A stretch of 64,000 nt of DNA, taken from a bacterium (lineage in GTDB: Bacteria; Vulcanimicrobiota; Vulcanimicrobiia; Vulcanimicrobiales; Vulcanimicrobiaceae). Below, in pieces: positions 1 to 7,491 of this stretch. The DNA is taken from NCBI GenBank assembly GCA_021794205.1, contig JAJYRH010000009.1, forward strand, positions 1-64,000, read 5' to 3'. Position numbers and translations under genes: made by a program. A model generated the notes under the pieces. The model worked only from the letters and a program-made list of their open reading frames with translations. It was not told where the DNA came from and searched no databases. Positions within the stretch are counted from its first letter, which is position 1; each line of letters begins with the position of its first letter.

Positions 1-76
1 TGCGTCGTCTGAAGTCGAAGGAGTTCCCTTTGATTCAATGTGATCAGCTCCATGGGAGAGCCTTTGACCGAAGCGA

Positions 77-121
77 GGGGACATCTCTGCTTTGCTAAAC
101 CGGGGACATCTCTGCTTTGCT
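77..121. repeat. Tandem 20-bp repeat, possible insertion-sequence end
   Basis: Two identical 20-bp copies (GGGGACATCTCTGCTTTGCT) occupy 77-96 and 102-121, separated by 5 bp. Repeated end motifs of this kind are typical of the termini of some insertion sequences, for example IS21-type elements. A short open frame on the plus strand (3-98) runs in from the left edge and could be the tail of an element gene, but too little is visible to identify it. The IS assignment is inference; only the repeat is directly seen. Confidence 0.45.
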
Positions 122-204
122 CCTACATCCCCGGGTCAATGGCTAGCCGTGCAGCCCCAAGCATGCTATACTGCGCGGGTTTTACCGCACTTGAGAGGTC
201 GTTC

Positions 205-1026
205 ATGGCGATACGTCGCTTCGTTGTTTCCATCGCGCTCCTGCTCGCGTTCGTGGCTCCGGGAACCCGGCACGCCGACGCCGCAACGAGTAATCCGAGG
301 ACGGCATGTGCTGGCCGAACGCTTCGCGCCGTAGCGAGTCGCACGCACGGAAAAGTGAATGCCTGCATCGCGACCCTACACCGCTTTATTCTCGAAACAA
401 CCTATTACCAGAACGCGTCGCGCCTTGGAGGGACCGCCCTTGCGGCCTTTCCCGAGGCGCGCATTCGCTACGGCCTCGCTCCGCGTATCGAGGCCTACAT
501 CGATTACCCCTCGGAGATCGCCAAATCCGGCAATCGCGGAACCGGCGTCTATTTCATGACCGGCGCGGGCGTCGGAGGGAAGGTCGGGCTCGGGGAATTT
601 CATGGCGCCTATTTCTCGCTCTCCGGCGAGGAGCATCCGCCGCTCTCGGCATTAGCGAATACCGCGATCGTTCCCGATTCGCTCTATAACCTCTATGGCA
701 ATTGGTCGCCGAAGCGTTCGTGGTTACTCGGCGCCTCGATCGGAAGTTATTCCTACACGCAGAGCAACAATGCGTTGGCCCATGTCGTCACACCAACCGC
801 CGCGTTCTCCATCAGTCACGATTTGAACGCTCGCTATGGTATTACTGCAGAAATTGCGACACAATCGGTCGCCGCGTTCGGAGGAAGCGATCAGACATCG
901 GGGACGCTGGCGATCCAACGCGTCATCAATCCGCGTTTAATTTTCTCTTTCGAACTCGGCACGGCGTTCAACGCGAGCGCCGGGAGCAAACCGCACTACT
1001 TAGGCTTCGGCTTCACTTTTCGGTAG
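205..1026 (+). CDS. Outer-membrane beta-barrel protein, unknown substrate
   Basis: A 273-residue protein is read from ATG 205, preceded by GAGAGG; an upstream in-frame ATG at 40 lies in the repeat region and is less likely. Residues 1-26 form a signal peptide ending near the Ala-Asp-Ala at residues 24-26. The mature part alternates hydrophobic and polar residues in short strands rich in Gly, Tyr and Ser, and the chain ends in FGFTFR. Such an aromatic-rich terminal strand suits an outer-membrane barrel. It vaguely resembles MetA-pathway-type outer-membrane proteins. No substrate can be assigned. It is followed 13 bp later by the convergent selD gene. Confidence 0.6.
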   Translation: MAIRRFVVSIALLLAFVAPGTRHADAATSNPRTACAGRTLRAVASRTHGKVNACIATLHRFILETTYYQNASRLGGTALAAFPEARIRYGLAPRIEAYIDYPSEIAKSGNRGTGVYFMTGAGVGGKVGLGEFHGAYFSLSGEEHPPLSALANTAIVPDSLYNLYGNWSPKRSWLLGASIGSYSYTQSNNALAHVVTPTAAFSISHDLNARYGITAEIATQSVAAFGGSDQTSGTLAIQRVINPRLIFSFELGTAFNASAGSKPHYLGFGFTFR

Positions 1027-1039
1027 AGCCCCTCGGACA

Positions 1040-2080
1040 TCAGGCGATCTCGATGCCCGCTCCCGCAACCAGCGAACCGATGCGCGCCGCCATCGCGACG
1101 TTGCTTTCGCGCAGCGCGGCCAAGAGCGCATCGACGTCGCGTTCGGCAACGGCGATCAAGAGCCCGCCCGAGGTCTGTGCGTCGGCGAGCACCAAACGCA
1201 ACTCCTTGGGAACGCTCTCGTTAAACCGCGCGCCATCGTCGATCGCGGCGTCGAGATTCGTTCTCGTTCCGCCGGGAACGAGGTTCTCGCGCGCGAGATC
1301 GAGCGCGCCGGGCAGCACCGGAACGGCGCGCGCGTCGATTCGCGCGCCGAGTCCCTCGCCGAGCATTTCGTGAAGGTGCCCGAGCAGCCCGAAGCCCGTA
1401 ACGTCGGTCATCGCCGCGATATCGAAGCGTAACGCACATTCGGCGGCCGCGCGATTGAGCGTCGCCATCGAGGCGACCGCCGGGGCGAGCGCCTCCGCAC
1501 CGATCGCGTCGGAGCGGCGCGCGGTGGTGAGAATTCCCGTTCCGATCGCCTTCGTTACGACCAACGCATCGCCGACGCGCCCGGAATTGTTTCGCACGAT
1601 CCGCTGTGGGTGCACGATTCCAGTCACGGCGAGCCCGTATTTTGGCTCGTCGTCTTTGATGGTATGCCCGCCGATAACGGCGATCCCTGCGGCGGCGGCG
1701 CTATCGACGCCACCGCGCAAGATGGCGCCGACGACCTCCGGCTCCATTTCTTCGGGGAACGCGGCGATCGCCAGCGCGAAGAGCGGGGTCGCACCCATGG
1801 CGTAGATATCCGAGAGCGCGTTCGCCGCTGCAATACGACCGAAATCGTACGGATCGTCGACGATCGGCGTAAAAAAATCGAGCGTCGAGACGATGGCATG
1901 CTCGTCGTCGAGCAAATAGACGCCCGCATCGTCGGCACTCGCCGTACCGACGAGCACCTTCGGATCGAGAATCGGGGGTAGGGCGCGCAGAACCTGCGCG
2001 AGCGCACGTGCGTCGAGCTTCGAGGCTCAACCGGCGCAGCTCGACATGTGGGTCAGCCGCACGATCTCGGTTTTCGTCAC
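1040..2080 (-). CDS. selD: Selenophosphate synthetase, probable selenoprotein (UGA = Sec)
   Basis: SelD makes selenophosphate from selenide and ATP. Downstream of an in-frame TGA (2027-2029) the frame carries clear SelD features: STLDFF, GGHTIKDDEPKYGLAVTG and the C-terminal AQTSGG. Upstream of the TGA the same frame continues as a perfect SelD N-terminus, with VRLTHMSSCAG before the stop and ASKLD after it. Aligned to E. coli SelD (RLTQYSHGAGCGCKI), the TGA replaces catalytic Cys17. With GTG 2080 as start (AGAAGG upstream) and Sec at codon 18, the protein has about 346 residues, the family's usual length. It is the last gene of a senA-permease-selD operon, 16 bp after the permease, so it may serve as SenC. 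A caller ignoring Sec would start at codon 42 and lose the active site. Confidence 0.9.
1984..2000 (-). promoter_or_regulatory. Bacterial SECIS-like hairpin in selD
   Basis: On the selD strand a 6-bp stem (CGCGCA pairing with TGCGCG) closes a GGTTC loop. The loop guanines lie 32 nt after the TGA. Bacterial SECIS elements are small hairpins inside the coding region just after UGA, with GG at the start of the apical loop and roughly 16-37 nt between UGA and that loop. The loop context GCAGGTTCTGC closely resembles GCAGGTCTGC of E. coli fdhF. Hairpin and spacing are seen; recoding by SelB is inferred. Confidence 0.8.
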
Positions 2081-2096
2081 CGTCCCGCCTTCTCTA

Positions 2097-3182
2097 TTAG
2101 CGAACGAAGAGCGAGGCGATGCTTCCGATCGCCACTCCCCCGACGAAAATAATGCCGAAAGTCGCCGCCAGAACCTTCGGCGGGAAGACCTTGCGAACGA
2201 TATAGAGCGACGGAAGACTGATCGCCGGAAGCGTGATGATCAGCGCGATCGCCGCGCCGACGCTCATTCCGTGCGCGAGCAAGGTCTGCACGATCGGCAC
2301 TTCGCCCGCGGTCGGCACGACGAAAAACGTTCCGAAGAGCGCGACGAGCGAAGTTGGGAGGATGCCGTTTGTATGGAGCGTCAGCCCCGGCGGGAAGAGA
2401 AACGCGCGCGCCGCTCCGAGAAGAAAGACGATGACGATGTACCCGGGGAGAATCGCGACGATCTCGTTCCACATCTCCTTCAGCCACGCGATGGAGAGCG
2501 TACGGAAATTCGCGTCGGGGCGTTCGATGGGGGCGAGTTCGAAACTCGGCGCCTCGACCTCACCGCTCGGAAGCGCGGCTCCCATGCGGTGTGCGACGGC
2601 GACGACCACCGCGATTAAAAGAACCGCCGAGGCCAAGCGAATCGCCGCGAACTGCCATCCGAGAACGAAGCCCATGAATATCAGAACCGCCGGATTGAGC
2701 AATGGATTCCCGAGGAAAAACGCGAGCGCCCCCTCCATGCTCGTCCGCTGTTTGCGCATGCCGACGACGATCGGAGCGGTGCAGCAGGTGCACATCATTC
2801 CAGCGAGCGAGATCGCTCCGGCGATCGCGGCGGAGCGCGCGTTCGCCGCACCGACGAGTTGGAGCAACCATTTGCGGGGAACGAAGACCTGGATCGTCGC
2901 GCCGAGGAGGAGCGCGAGAACGACTGCCGTCCAGACCGCGTTAAAGTAGGCGAACGCGTATCCTCTCGCAGCGGACCAGCCCGCCGCCGGGGGCGTCGCG
3001 CTCGTGCCGCTCACGATCGACGATCCGATCGAATGCGTCGCCGCCGCGATATGCGCCTTCCCCCAGTAGGGCGACCACTTCACGATGTAGAGCCCGACGA
3101 TCGCCATCGCTACGAAAAGCAGCGTGCCGAGAATCCATGCGCGCGTATTGGGACGGTTCGCCGCCGGTGCCGATACAGACAT
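2097..3182 (-). CDS. Permease of the DUF318/ArsP_1 (YraQ) family
   Basis: This is a 361-residue polytopic inner-membrane protein with about eight to nine hydrophobic segments. Its N-terminal membrane span is at about residues 14-34, and a conserved family block reads MCTCCTAPIVVGMRKQ followed by GNPLLNPAVLIFMG. Family members include organoarsenical exporters (ArsP), and a cysteine pair near the membrane is characteristic. AAGGAAAGGG precedes ATG 3182. It sits between senA (35 bp upstream) and selD (16 bp downstream) on the same strand, so it is probably co-transcribed with selenium genes. Transport of a selenium compound is an inference from context only; the family fit itself is good. Confidence 0.75.
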   Translation of the reverse strand: MSVSAPAANRPNTRAWILGTLLFVAMAIVGLYIVKWSPYWGKAHIAAATHSIGSSIVSGTSATPPAAGWSAARGYAFAYFNAVWTAVVLALLLGATIQVFVPRKWLLQLVGAANARSAAIAGAISLAGMMCTCCTAPIVVGMRKQRTSMEGALAFFLGNPLLNPAVLIFMGFVLGWQFAAIRLASAVLLIAVVVAVAHRMGAALPSGEVEAPSFELAPIERPDANFRTLSIAWLKEMWNEIVAILPGYIVIVFLLGAARAFLFPPGLTLHTNGILPTSLVALFGTFFVVPTAGEVPIVQTLLAHGMSVGAAIALIITLPAISLPSLYIVRKVFPPKVLAATFGIIFVGGVAIGSIASLFVR

Positions 3183-3217
3183 AGGTTCCCTTTCCTTCTA
3201 GGAAGAGCGCGTTCGCT

Positions 3218-4474
3218 TTAGAGCGCGCAGGTACGGAATCCGGTAATGATATCCCGCCGATGCGGGAGATAAAAGTTGCGCCAGCGCGTGGAGAGCATCC
3301 GCGCCCGCGTGCTCCACGCCCCTCCTCGCAGAGAACGCTGAACGCCGAACCAAGGTTGCGAGTATTCCGCGTAGGGATCGGGCGAAAAACCGGGATAGGG
3401 AAGAAACGGCGATGCCGTCCACTCCCAGACGTTGCCGATCATCTGCACGCAGCCCCACGGCGAGGCGGCATCGGCGAACGCATCGACGCTCGCGACGTCG
3501 CCGTACCAGCCGTCGAGATTCGCGCGATCGCGATCCGCCGAACTCTCGCCCCACGGATAGCGCCGACGTTGAGGCCCCGTCGCCGCGACCTCCCACTCTG
3601 CTTCACTGGGCAACCGTCGCTCGGCCCAGCGTGCGAAGGCCTCGGCTTCGTAGGCATTGACGTGGACGACGGGGTCGCGATCCCGTAGCGGAATGAGATT
3701 GCGAAAATGGCGCCGCTCCCAGCCGTCCTTCGTGCGTTGCCAGAGCGATGGATGCTCGGCACGCGCCTCACCGCGCCAGCGCCACCCGTCCTCGCTCCAC
3801 AGCGACTCCCGGCGATACCCTCCATCTTCTACGAACGCGCGAAATTCGGCGCAGGTCACGCAGCGACGCGCGATTCGAAAGCCGTCGAGATCGACCTCGT
3901 GCTCCCACTTTTCGTTATCGAAGACGAAATCGTCATCACGGCGCGCGCCGATACGATAACGCCCTGCGGGGATCGAGGCATCGCCCTCGATCTCCACGCC
4001 GGCCGACGGCGTCGCGAACGTGGAGAGTCGCGGTGCGGCGTACGAGAGCGTTTGGCGCGTGTAGATCGTCGCTTCGCCATGCATGTCCTCGTGAAAGAGC
4101 ACGAGCGATTGGAAGTACGAGCTCCGTTCGTCGACGTACGGTGCGTCGAGGGTCGCCTCGAGCTGCCGATCGAGATACGCGAGCGTCTCCGCGCGCGAGG
4201 GAAGCGGCAGCGTCCAGCGCGCGTCGTGTGCGATCTTCGCCGAATCGTAGAGTCGTTCGCTCCCCGGTAGGAGCGACGAGCGCCCGAGCATCGCGCCCAG
4301 CGTCCAGTGCTCGGCGAAGAAGGCAACGTGACCGAGCTCCCACAACAACGGGTTAATGGTGGGAAGCAAGGGAACCAGCAACTCCTCATCGCGCAAATCG
4401 GCGACGAGCGCCAAGGTGCGTTCGCGGGCATCGATGAGTTCGTCGGCACGAATTCGCGGCACCCGAGTCGCCAT
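3218..4474 (-). CDS. senA: EgtB-type sulfoxide/selenoneine synthase (SenA-like)
   Basis: This is a 418-residue non-heme iron enzyme of the EgtB family. An N-terminal DinB-like region contains the iron-binding histidines (LGHVAFFAEHW and LFHEDMHGEA, giving HxxxH). A C-terminal formylglycine-generating-enzyme-type domain contains RLPSEAEWEVAA, GNVWEWTASPF and the terminal GFRT. EgtB joins a sulfur donor to hercynine, while SenA uses a selenosugar to form selenoneine. The SenA reading rests on the adjacent senB and the downstream selD in the same operon. ATG 4474, preceded by GGGGAGAG, is chosen; the longer open frame overlaps senB heavily. No EgtD methyltransferase is visible in the window, so hercynine must come from elsewhere. 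Confidence 0.78.
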   Translation of the reverse strand: MATRVPRIRADELIDARERTLALVADLRDEELLVPLLPTINPLLWELGHVAFFAEHWTLGAMLGRSSLLPGSERLYDSAKIAHDARWTLPLPSRAETLAYLDRQLEATLDAPYVDERSSYFQSLVLFHEDMHGEATIYTRQTLSYAAPRLSTFATPSAGVEIEGDASIPAGRYRIGARRDDDFVFDNEKWEHEVDLDGFRIARRCVTCAEFRAFVEDGGYRRESLWSEDGWRWRGEARAEHPSLWQRTKDGWERRHFRNLIPLRDRDPVVHVNAYEAEAFARWAERRLPSEAEWEVAATGPQRRRYPWGESSADRDRANLDGWYGDVASVDAFADAASPWGCVQMIGNVWEWTASPFLPYPGFSPDPYAEYSQPWFGVQRSLRGGAWSTRARMLSTRWRNFYLPHRRDIITGFRTCAL

Positions 4475-5447
4475 TCTCTCCCCGGCGCGAGGAACCTCGC
4501 GTTCCGGGAATGCCGTCACCGCGCGCCGATACGCGCGGCTCTTCCGTGCATTGGGATATCGCGTTCGCATCCTCGCCGCCGATGCGCCTTCGGTGGAGGC
4601 CGACCTCGTCGTCGCCTTACACGCCAAGAAGAGCGGCGCCGCAGCGCTTCGGTTTCGCCGAAACTCACACGATGGACGCCTCATCGTCGTACTTACCGGA
4701 ACCGATATCTATCGCGATCTTCCGCGTAGCCGCATCGCGCTCCGAGCCCTCGAGGCTGCCGACGCGATCGTCGCCTTACAGCCGCTCGCGCTCGAACGGC
4801 TCGCTCCCGCGCTGCGCGCGAAGGCGCGCTCCATCGTTCAGTCGGTCGCGCTCCCCGCCGATATTCCGCGCGCGCGAGGAACCTCCGAGTCGTGTGAGAT
4901 CGCGGTGCTCGGTCACCTACGAAACGAAAAAGATCCGCTCCGCGCGGCCTACGCCGCGCGCGCGCTGCCGCGCGCCCTTCGGGTTCGCGTCACGCTCGCC
5001 GGCGGGGCGATCGACGCGCGTTACCTTCGCCGCATCGCCGACGAAGTCGCCCGGAATCCACGCTTTCGCTATCGCGGCGAGATCGGTGCGCGCGCGGCGC
5101 TGACGTGCCTCGCCCGCAGCGACGCGCTCGTTCTTTCGTCGCGCATGGAGGGCGGCGCGAACGTCCTCGGCGAGGCGATCGCCCTGCGCGTTCCGGTGCT
5201 CGCGTCGCGCATCGATGGAAATATCGGCCTCCTCGGCGCGAACTATCCGGGCTATTACGATGTCGGATCGACCGCCTCACTGCGACGGCTGCTGCAGCGC
5301 TTTATCGAAGATCGCCGCTTCCGCCGCGCGCTGCGCGACGACATCGCGCGGCTCGCCCCGCTCGTTCGCCCCGCCCGCGAGCGCCGCGCTTGGGCGAAGC
5401 TCCTTAGCGAACTTCGAGCGAGCGCACCTCGATCGGCGTGCCGTTGA
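4434..5447 (+). CDS. senB: Selenosugar synthase-like glycosyltransferase (TIGR04348 family)
   Basis: A 337-residue GT-B glycosyltransferase of the type named SenB in selenoneine clusters, where it transfers selenium from selenophosphate onto UDP-GlcNAc. Family hallmarks visible are RVAILSPARGTSRSGNAVTA near the N-terminus, ADLVVALHAKKS, VVLTGTDIYRDL, VLGHLRNEKDPLRAAYA, SSRMEGGANVLGEAIA and NIGLLGANYPGYY. The nearest in-frame start to the conserved N-terminus is ATG 4434, with only a weak upstream purine tract. This places its first 41 bp inside the 5' end of the divergent senA. It ends in a 44-bp tail-to-tail overlap with the oxidoreductase gene. The family call is strong; the selenium substrate follows from the neighbours. 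Confidence 0.82.
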   Translation: MSSSARIRGTRVAILSPARGTSRSGNAVTARRYARLFRALGYRVRILAADAPSVEADLVVALHAKKSGAAALRFRRNSHDGRLIVVLTGTDIYRDLPRSRIALRALEAADAIVALQPLALERLAPALRAKARSIVQSVALPADIPRARGTSESCEIAVLGHLRNEKDPLRAAYAARALPRALRVRVTLAGGAIDARYLRRIADEVARNPRFRYRGEIGARAALTCLARSDALVLSSRMEGGANVLGEAIALRVPVLASRIDGNIGLLGANYPGYYDVGSTASLRRLLQRFIEDRRFRRALRDDIARLAPLVRPARERRAWAKLLSELRASAPRSACR

Positions 5448-7491
5448 GCGCGGCGTTTCCGGTGAGGGCGTCGAGACGCGACGGATCGGTGAGGTCGTTG
5501 ATGCTCGCGCCGGGATGAACCCTCGCAACACGAAGGCGAACTCCCGCGCGGTGATGTCCGAAGCCGTGCGGTAAGCTGGCGACACCGGGCATCATCGCGT
5601 CGTCGATGCGCGCCACGCTCTCGATCCTTCCGACCGCGCTGCACACCTCGACCGCGGCGCCGTCCGCGAGGCAGAAGCGCTCGGCATCGCGCGGATGCAG
5701 TAGGAGCGTACACCGTTCGGGACCGCGCATTAAGCGTGGTGCGTTATGCATCCACGAGTTATTATTTCGCAGCTCGCGCCGACCGATCAGCACGAGGTCG
5801 GGAATCGGTGCGGCGAACGCCGTTTCGAGCCGAGCGAGGTCGGCGAGCATCGCCACGGGTGCGATATCGATGCGTCCGTCGGCGGTGAGCAATCGCTGTG
5901 GGAACGAGGGCGTCAACGCGCCGAAATCGCGACCGTGCGGCGACTCGCGCAGCGCGGCGATCGAGGTTTTCCACGGCCCCGCCTGCAGCGCTCGATCGAT
6001 TCGTTCGCGCGGCGAAGCCGACGGCGCGGCGCCGAGGCGACGAGAGAGCTCCTCGAAGATCTGCCAATCGTACCGTTGCTCGGCGTCGATGGGAAAGACG
6101 GGATCGTTCCAACGTGCGGTATTGCGCACGGTAAAATGGTGAAAGACGACATCGTAGTGCTCGGTCTCTAAGCCGATTGCGGGCGGCAGCACGATATCGG
6201 CGTGCCGCGTCGTTTCGTTGATATAGGGATCGATCGCGAGCATGAAATCCAAGCCCTCGAGCGCCCGGTCGAGCGCGCCTCCGTTCGGGGTGGAAAGAAC
6301 GGGGTTCCCCGCGATCGTTATCAGCGCCCGAATCTTTCCGTCACCCGGTGTCGCGATCTCTTCGGCGAGCGCCGCGACGGGAAACTCGCCGTTAAACTCC
6401 GCCAAGCCGCGCACCCGCGTCCGACGCTGCGGCGCGTACGCCACGCCGCGCTTGGCGCCGAGTAAGAGATCGAACGCCGGGAGCGGGAACATCGCGCCGC
6501 CGATTTCATCGAGATTTCCGGTGAGGATATTGAGCGCCGCGAGCAACCATTGGCAGAGGCCGCCGAATTCTTGCGTGCTCGCCCCCATCCGTCCGTATGC
6601 GACCGCGGGCTTCGTCGTTGCGAACGCGATGGCGATGCGCTCGATCTCACCGGCGGTGATGCCGACGCGTTCGGCGACGCGTTCGGGCGGATACGCGGCC
6701 ACCGCCGCACGCACGCTCTCGATCCCATCGAGCGACGCTTCGAGCCGCCCGCCGTTTGCGAGGCCGCGCGCGAAGATAACCTGCAGCATCGCGAGCATCA
6801 CGAGCGCGTCGCTGCCCGGGCGGATGCGATGGTGTTCGTCGGCGAGAGCGGCACTCTCCGTACGTCGCGGGTCGAAGAGCAGAAAACGCCCGCCTCGCGC
6901 GCGCAACGCCCGCAGACGTTCGCGCATTCCGGGAGCGGTCATAATGCTGCCTTGCGACGCGAGCGGATTCGCGCCGAAGGCGAGAAAGAACATCGTGCGA
7001 TCGATATCGGGAATCGGGAGCAACATCGGGTGGCCGAAGAGCGCCGCGGCGACGACGTGATGCGGCAATTGGTCGACGCTCGTGGCGCTATAGCGATTCC
7101 GCGCCTTCAGCGCGCGGAGCAAGGTTCCACCGCCGAGCGAGGTTCCGCTGTTATGGACGGTCGGGTTTCCGTGGTAACTCGCAATCGCGTCGGGGCCGAA
7201 GGCGTTGGCGATCGCGCCGAGTCGCTCGGCAGCGATTTCGAAGGCTTCATCCCAGGGAATCGCCTCCCATTGCGAGCCGACGCGGCGCATCGCGCTCTTC
7301 AATCGGTCGGGATCCTCGTGCAGATCGATCAACGCGCTGCCTTTCGGACAGATCGCACCGCGCGAGAGCGGGTCCTCCGGATCGCCGCGTAGATCGACGA
7401 CGCGCCCGCCTTCCACGCGAATCTGCAATCCGCAGATCGCCTCGCACAGGTTGCACGCGCGAAAGTGGAGGGTGTCGGCGTCACGAGTCAT
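5404..7491 (-). CDS. Molybdopterin-dependent oxidoreductase, formate-dehydrogenase-like
   Basis: This is a 695-residue catalytic subunit of the Mo-bisMGD family. The N-terminus carries a 4Fe-4S binding pattern, Cys13-x2-Cys16-x3-Cys20 and Cys48 (GAICPKG). It is followed by molybdopterin-binding segments such as FLAFGANPLASQG and ITIAGNPVLSTPNGG, and a C-terminal dinucleotide-binding domain (LHPRDAERFCLADGAAVEV). No Cys or Sec is obvious at the metal-ligand region after GTSLGGGTLLRALKAR, so it is unlikely to be a classical formate dehydrogenase and the substrate is unknown. It has no Tat signal. Its ATG overlaps the stop of pxpCA by 4 bp, so translation is coupled to the 5-oxoprolinase genes. 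Confidence 0.82.
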   Translation of the reverse strand: MTRDADTLHFRACNLCEAICGLQIRVEGGRVVDLRGDPEDPLSRGAICPKGSALIDLHEDPDRLKSAMRRVGSQWEAIPWDEAFEIAAERLGAIANAFGPDAIASYHGNPTVHNSGTSLGGGTLLRALKARNRYSATSVDQLPHHVVAAALFGHPMLLPIPDIDRTMFFLAFGANPLASQGSIMTAPGMRERLRALRARGGRFLLFDPRRTESAALADEHHRIRPGSDALVMLAMLQVIFARGLANGGRLEASLDGIESVRAAVAAYPPERVAERVGITAGEIERIAIAFATTKPAVAYGRMGASTQEFGGLCQWLLAALNILTGNLDEIGGAMFPLPAFDLLLGAKRGVAYAPQRRTRVRGLAEFNGEFPVAALAEEIATPGDGKIRALITIAGNPVLSTPNGGALDRALEGLDFMLAIDPYINETTRHADIVLPPAIGLETEHYDVVFHHFTVRNTARWNDPVFPIDAEQRYDWQIFEELSRRLGAAPSASPRERIDRALQAGPWKTSIAALRESPHGRDFGALTPSFPQRLLTADGRIDIAPVAMLADLARLETAFAAPIPDLVLIGRRELRNNNSWMHNAPRLMRGPERCTLLLHPRDAERFCLADGAAVEVCSAVGRIESVARIDDAMMPGVASLPHGFGHHRAGVRLRVARVHPGASINDLTDPSRLDALTGNAALNGTPIEVRSLEVR

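Noticed and set aside
2027-2029. In-frame TGA in selD as a nonsense mutation or pseudogene
   Set aside because: The frame on both sides is intact, the stop aligns with the catalytic Cys, and a SECIS-like hairpin follows, so recoding fits better than decay.
5404-7491. Selenocysteine in the molybdopterin oxidoreductase
   Set aside because: No in-frame UGA exists in the gene and the metal-ligand region shows neither Cys nor Sec.
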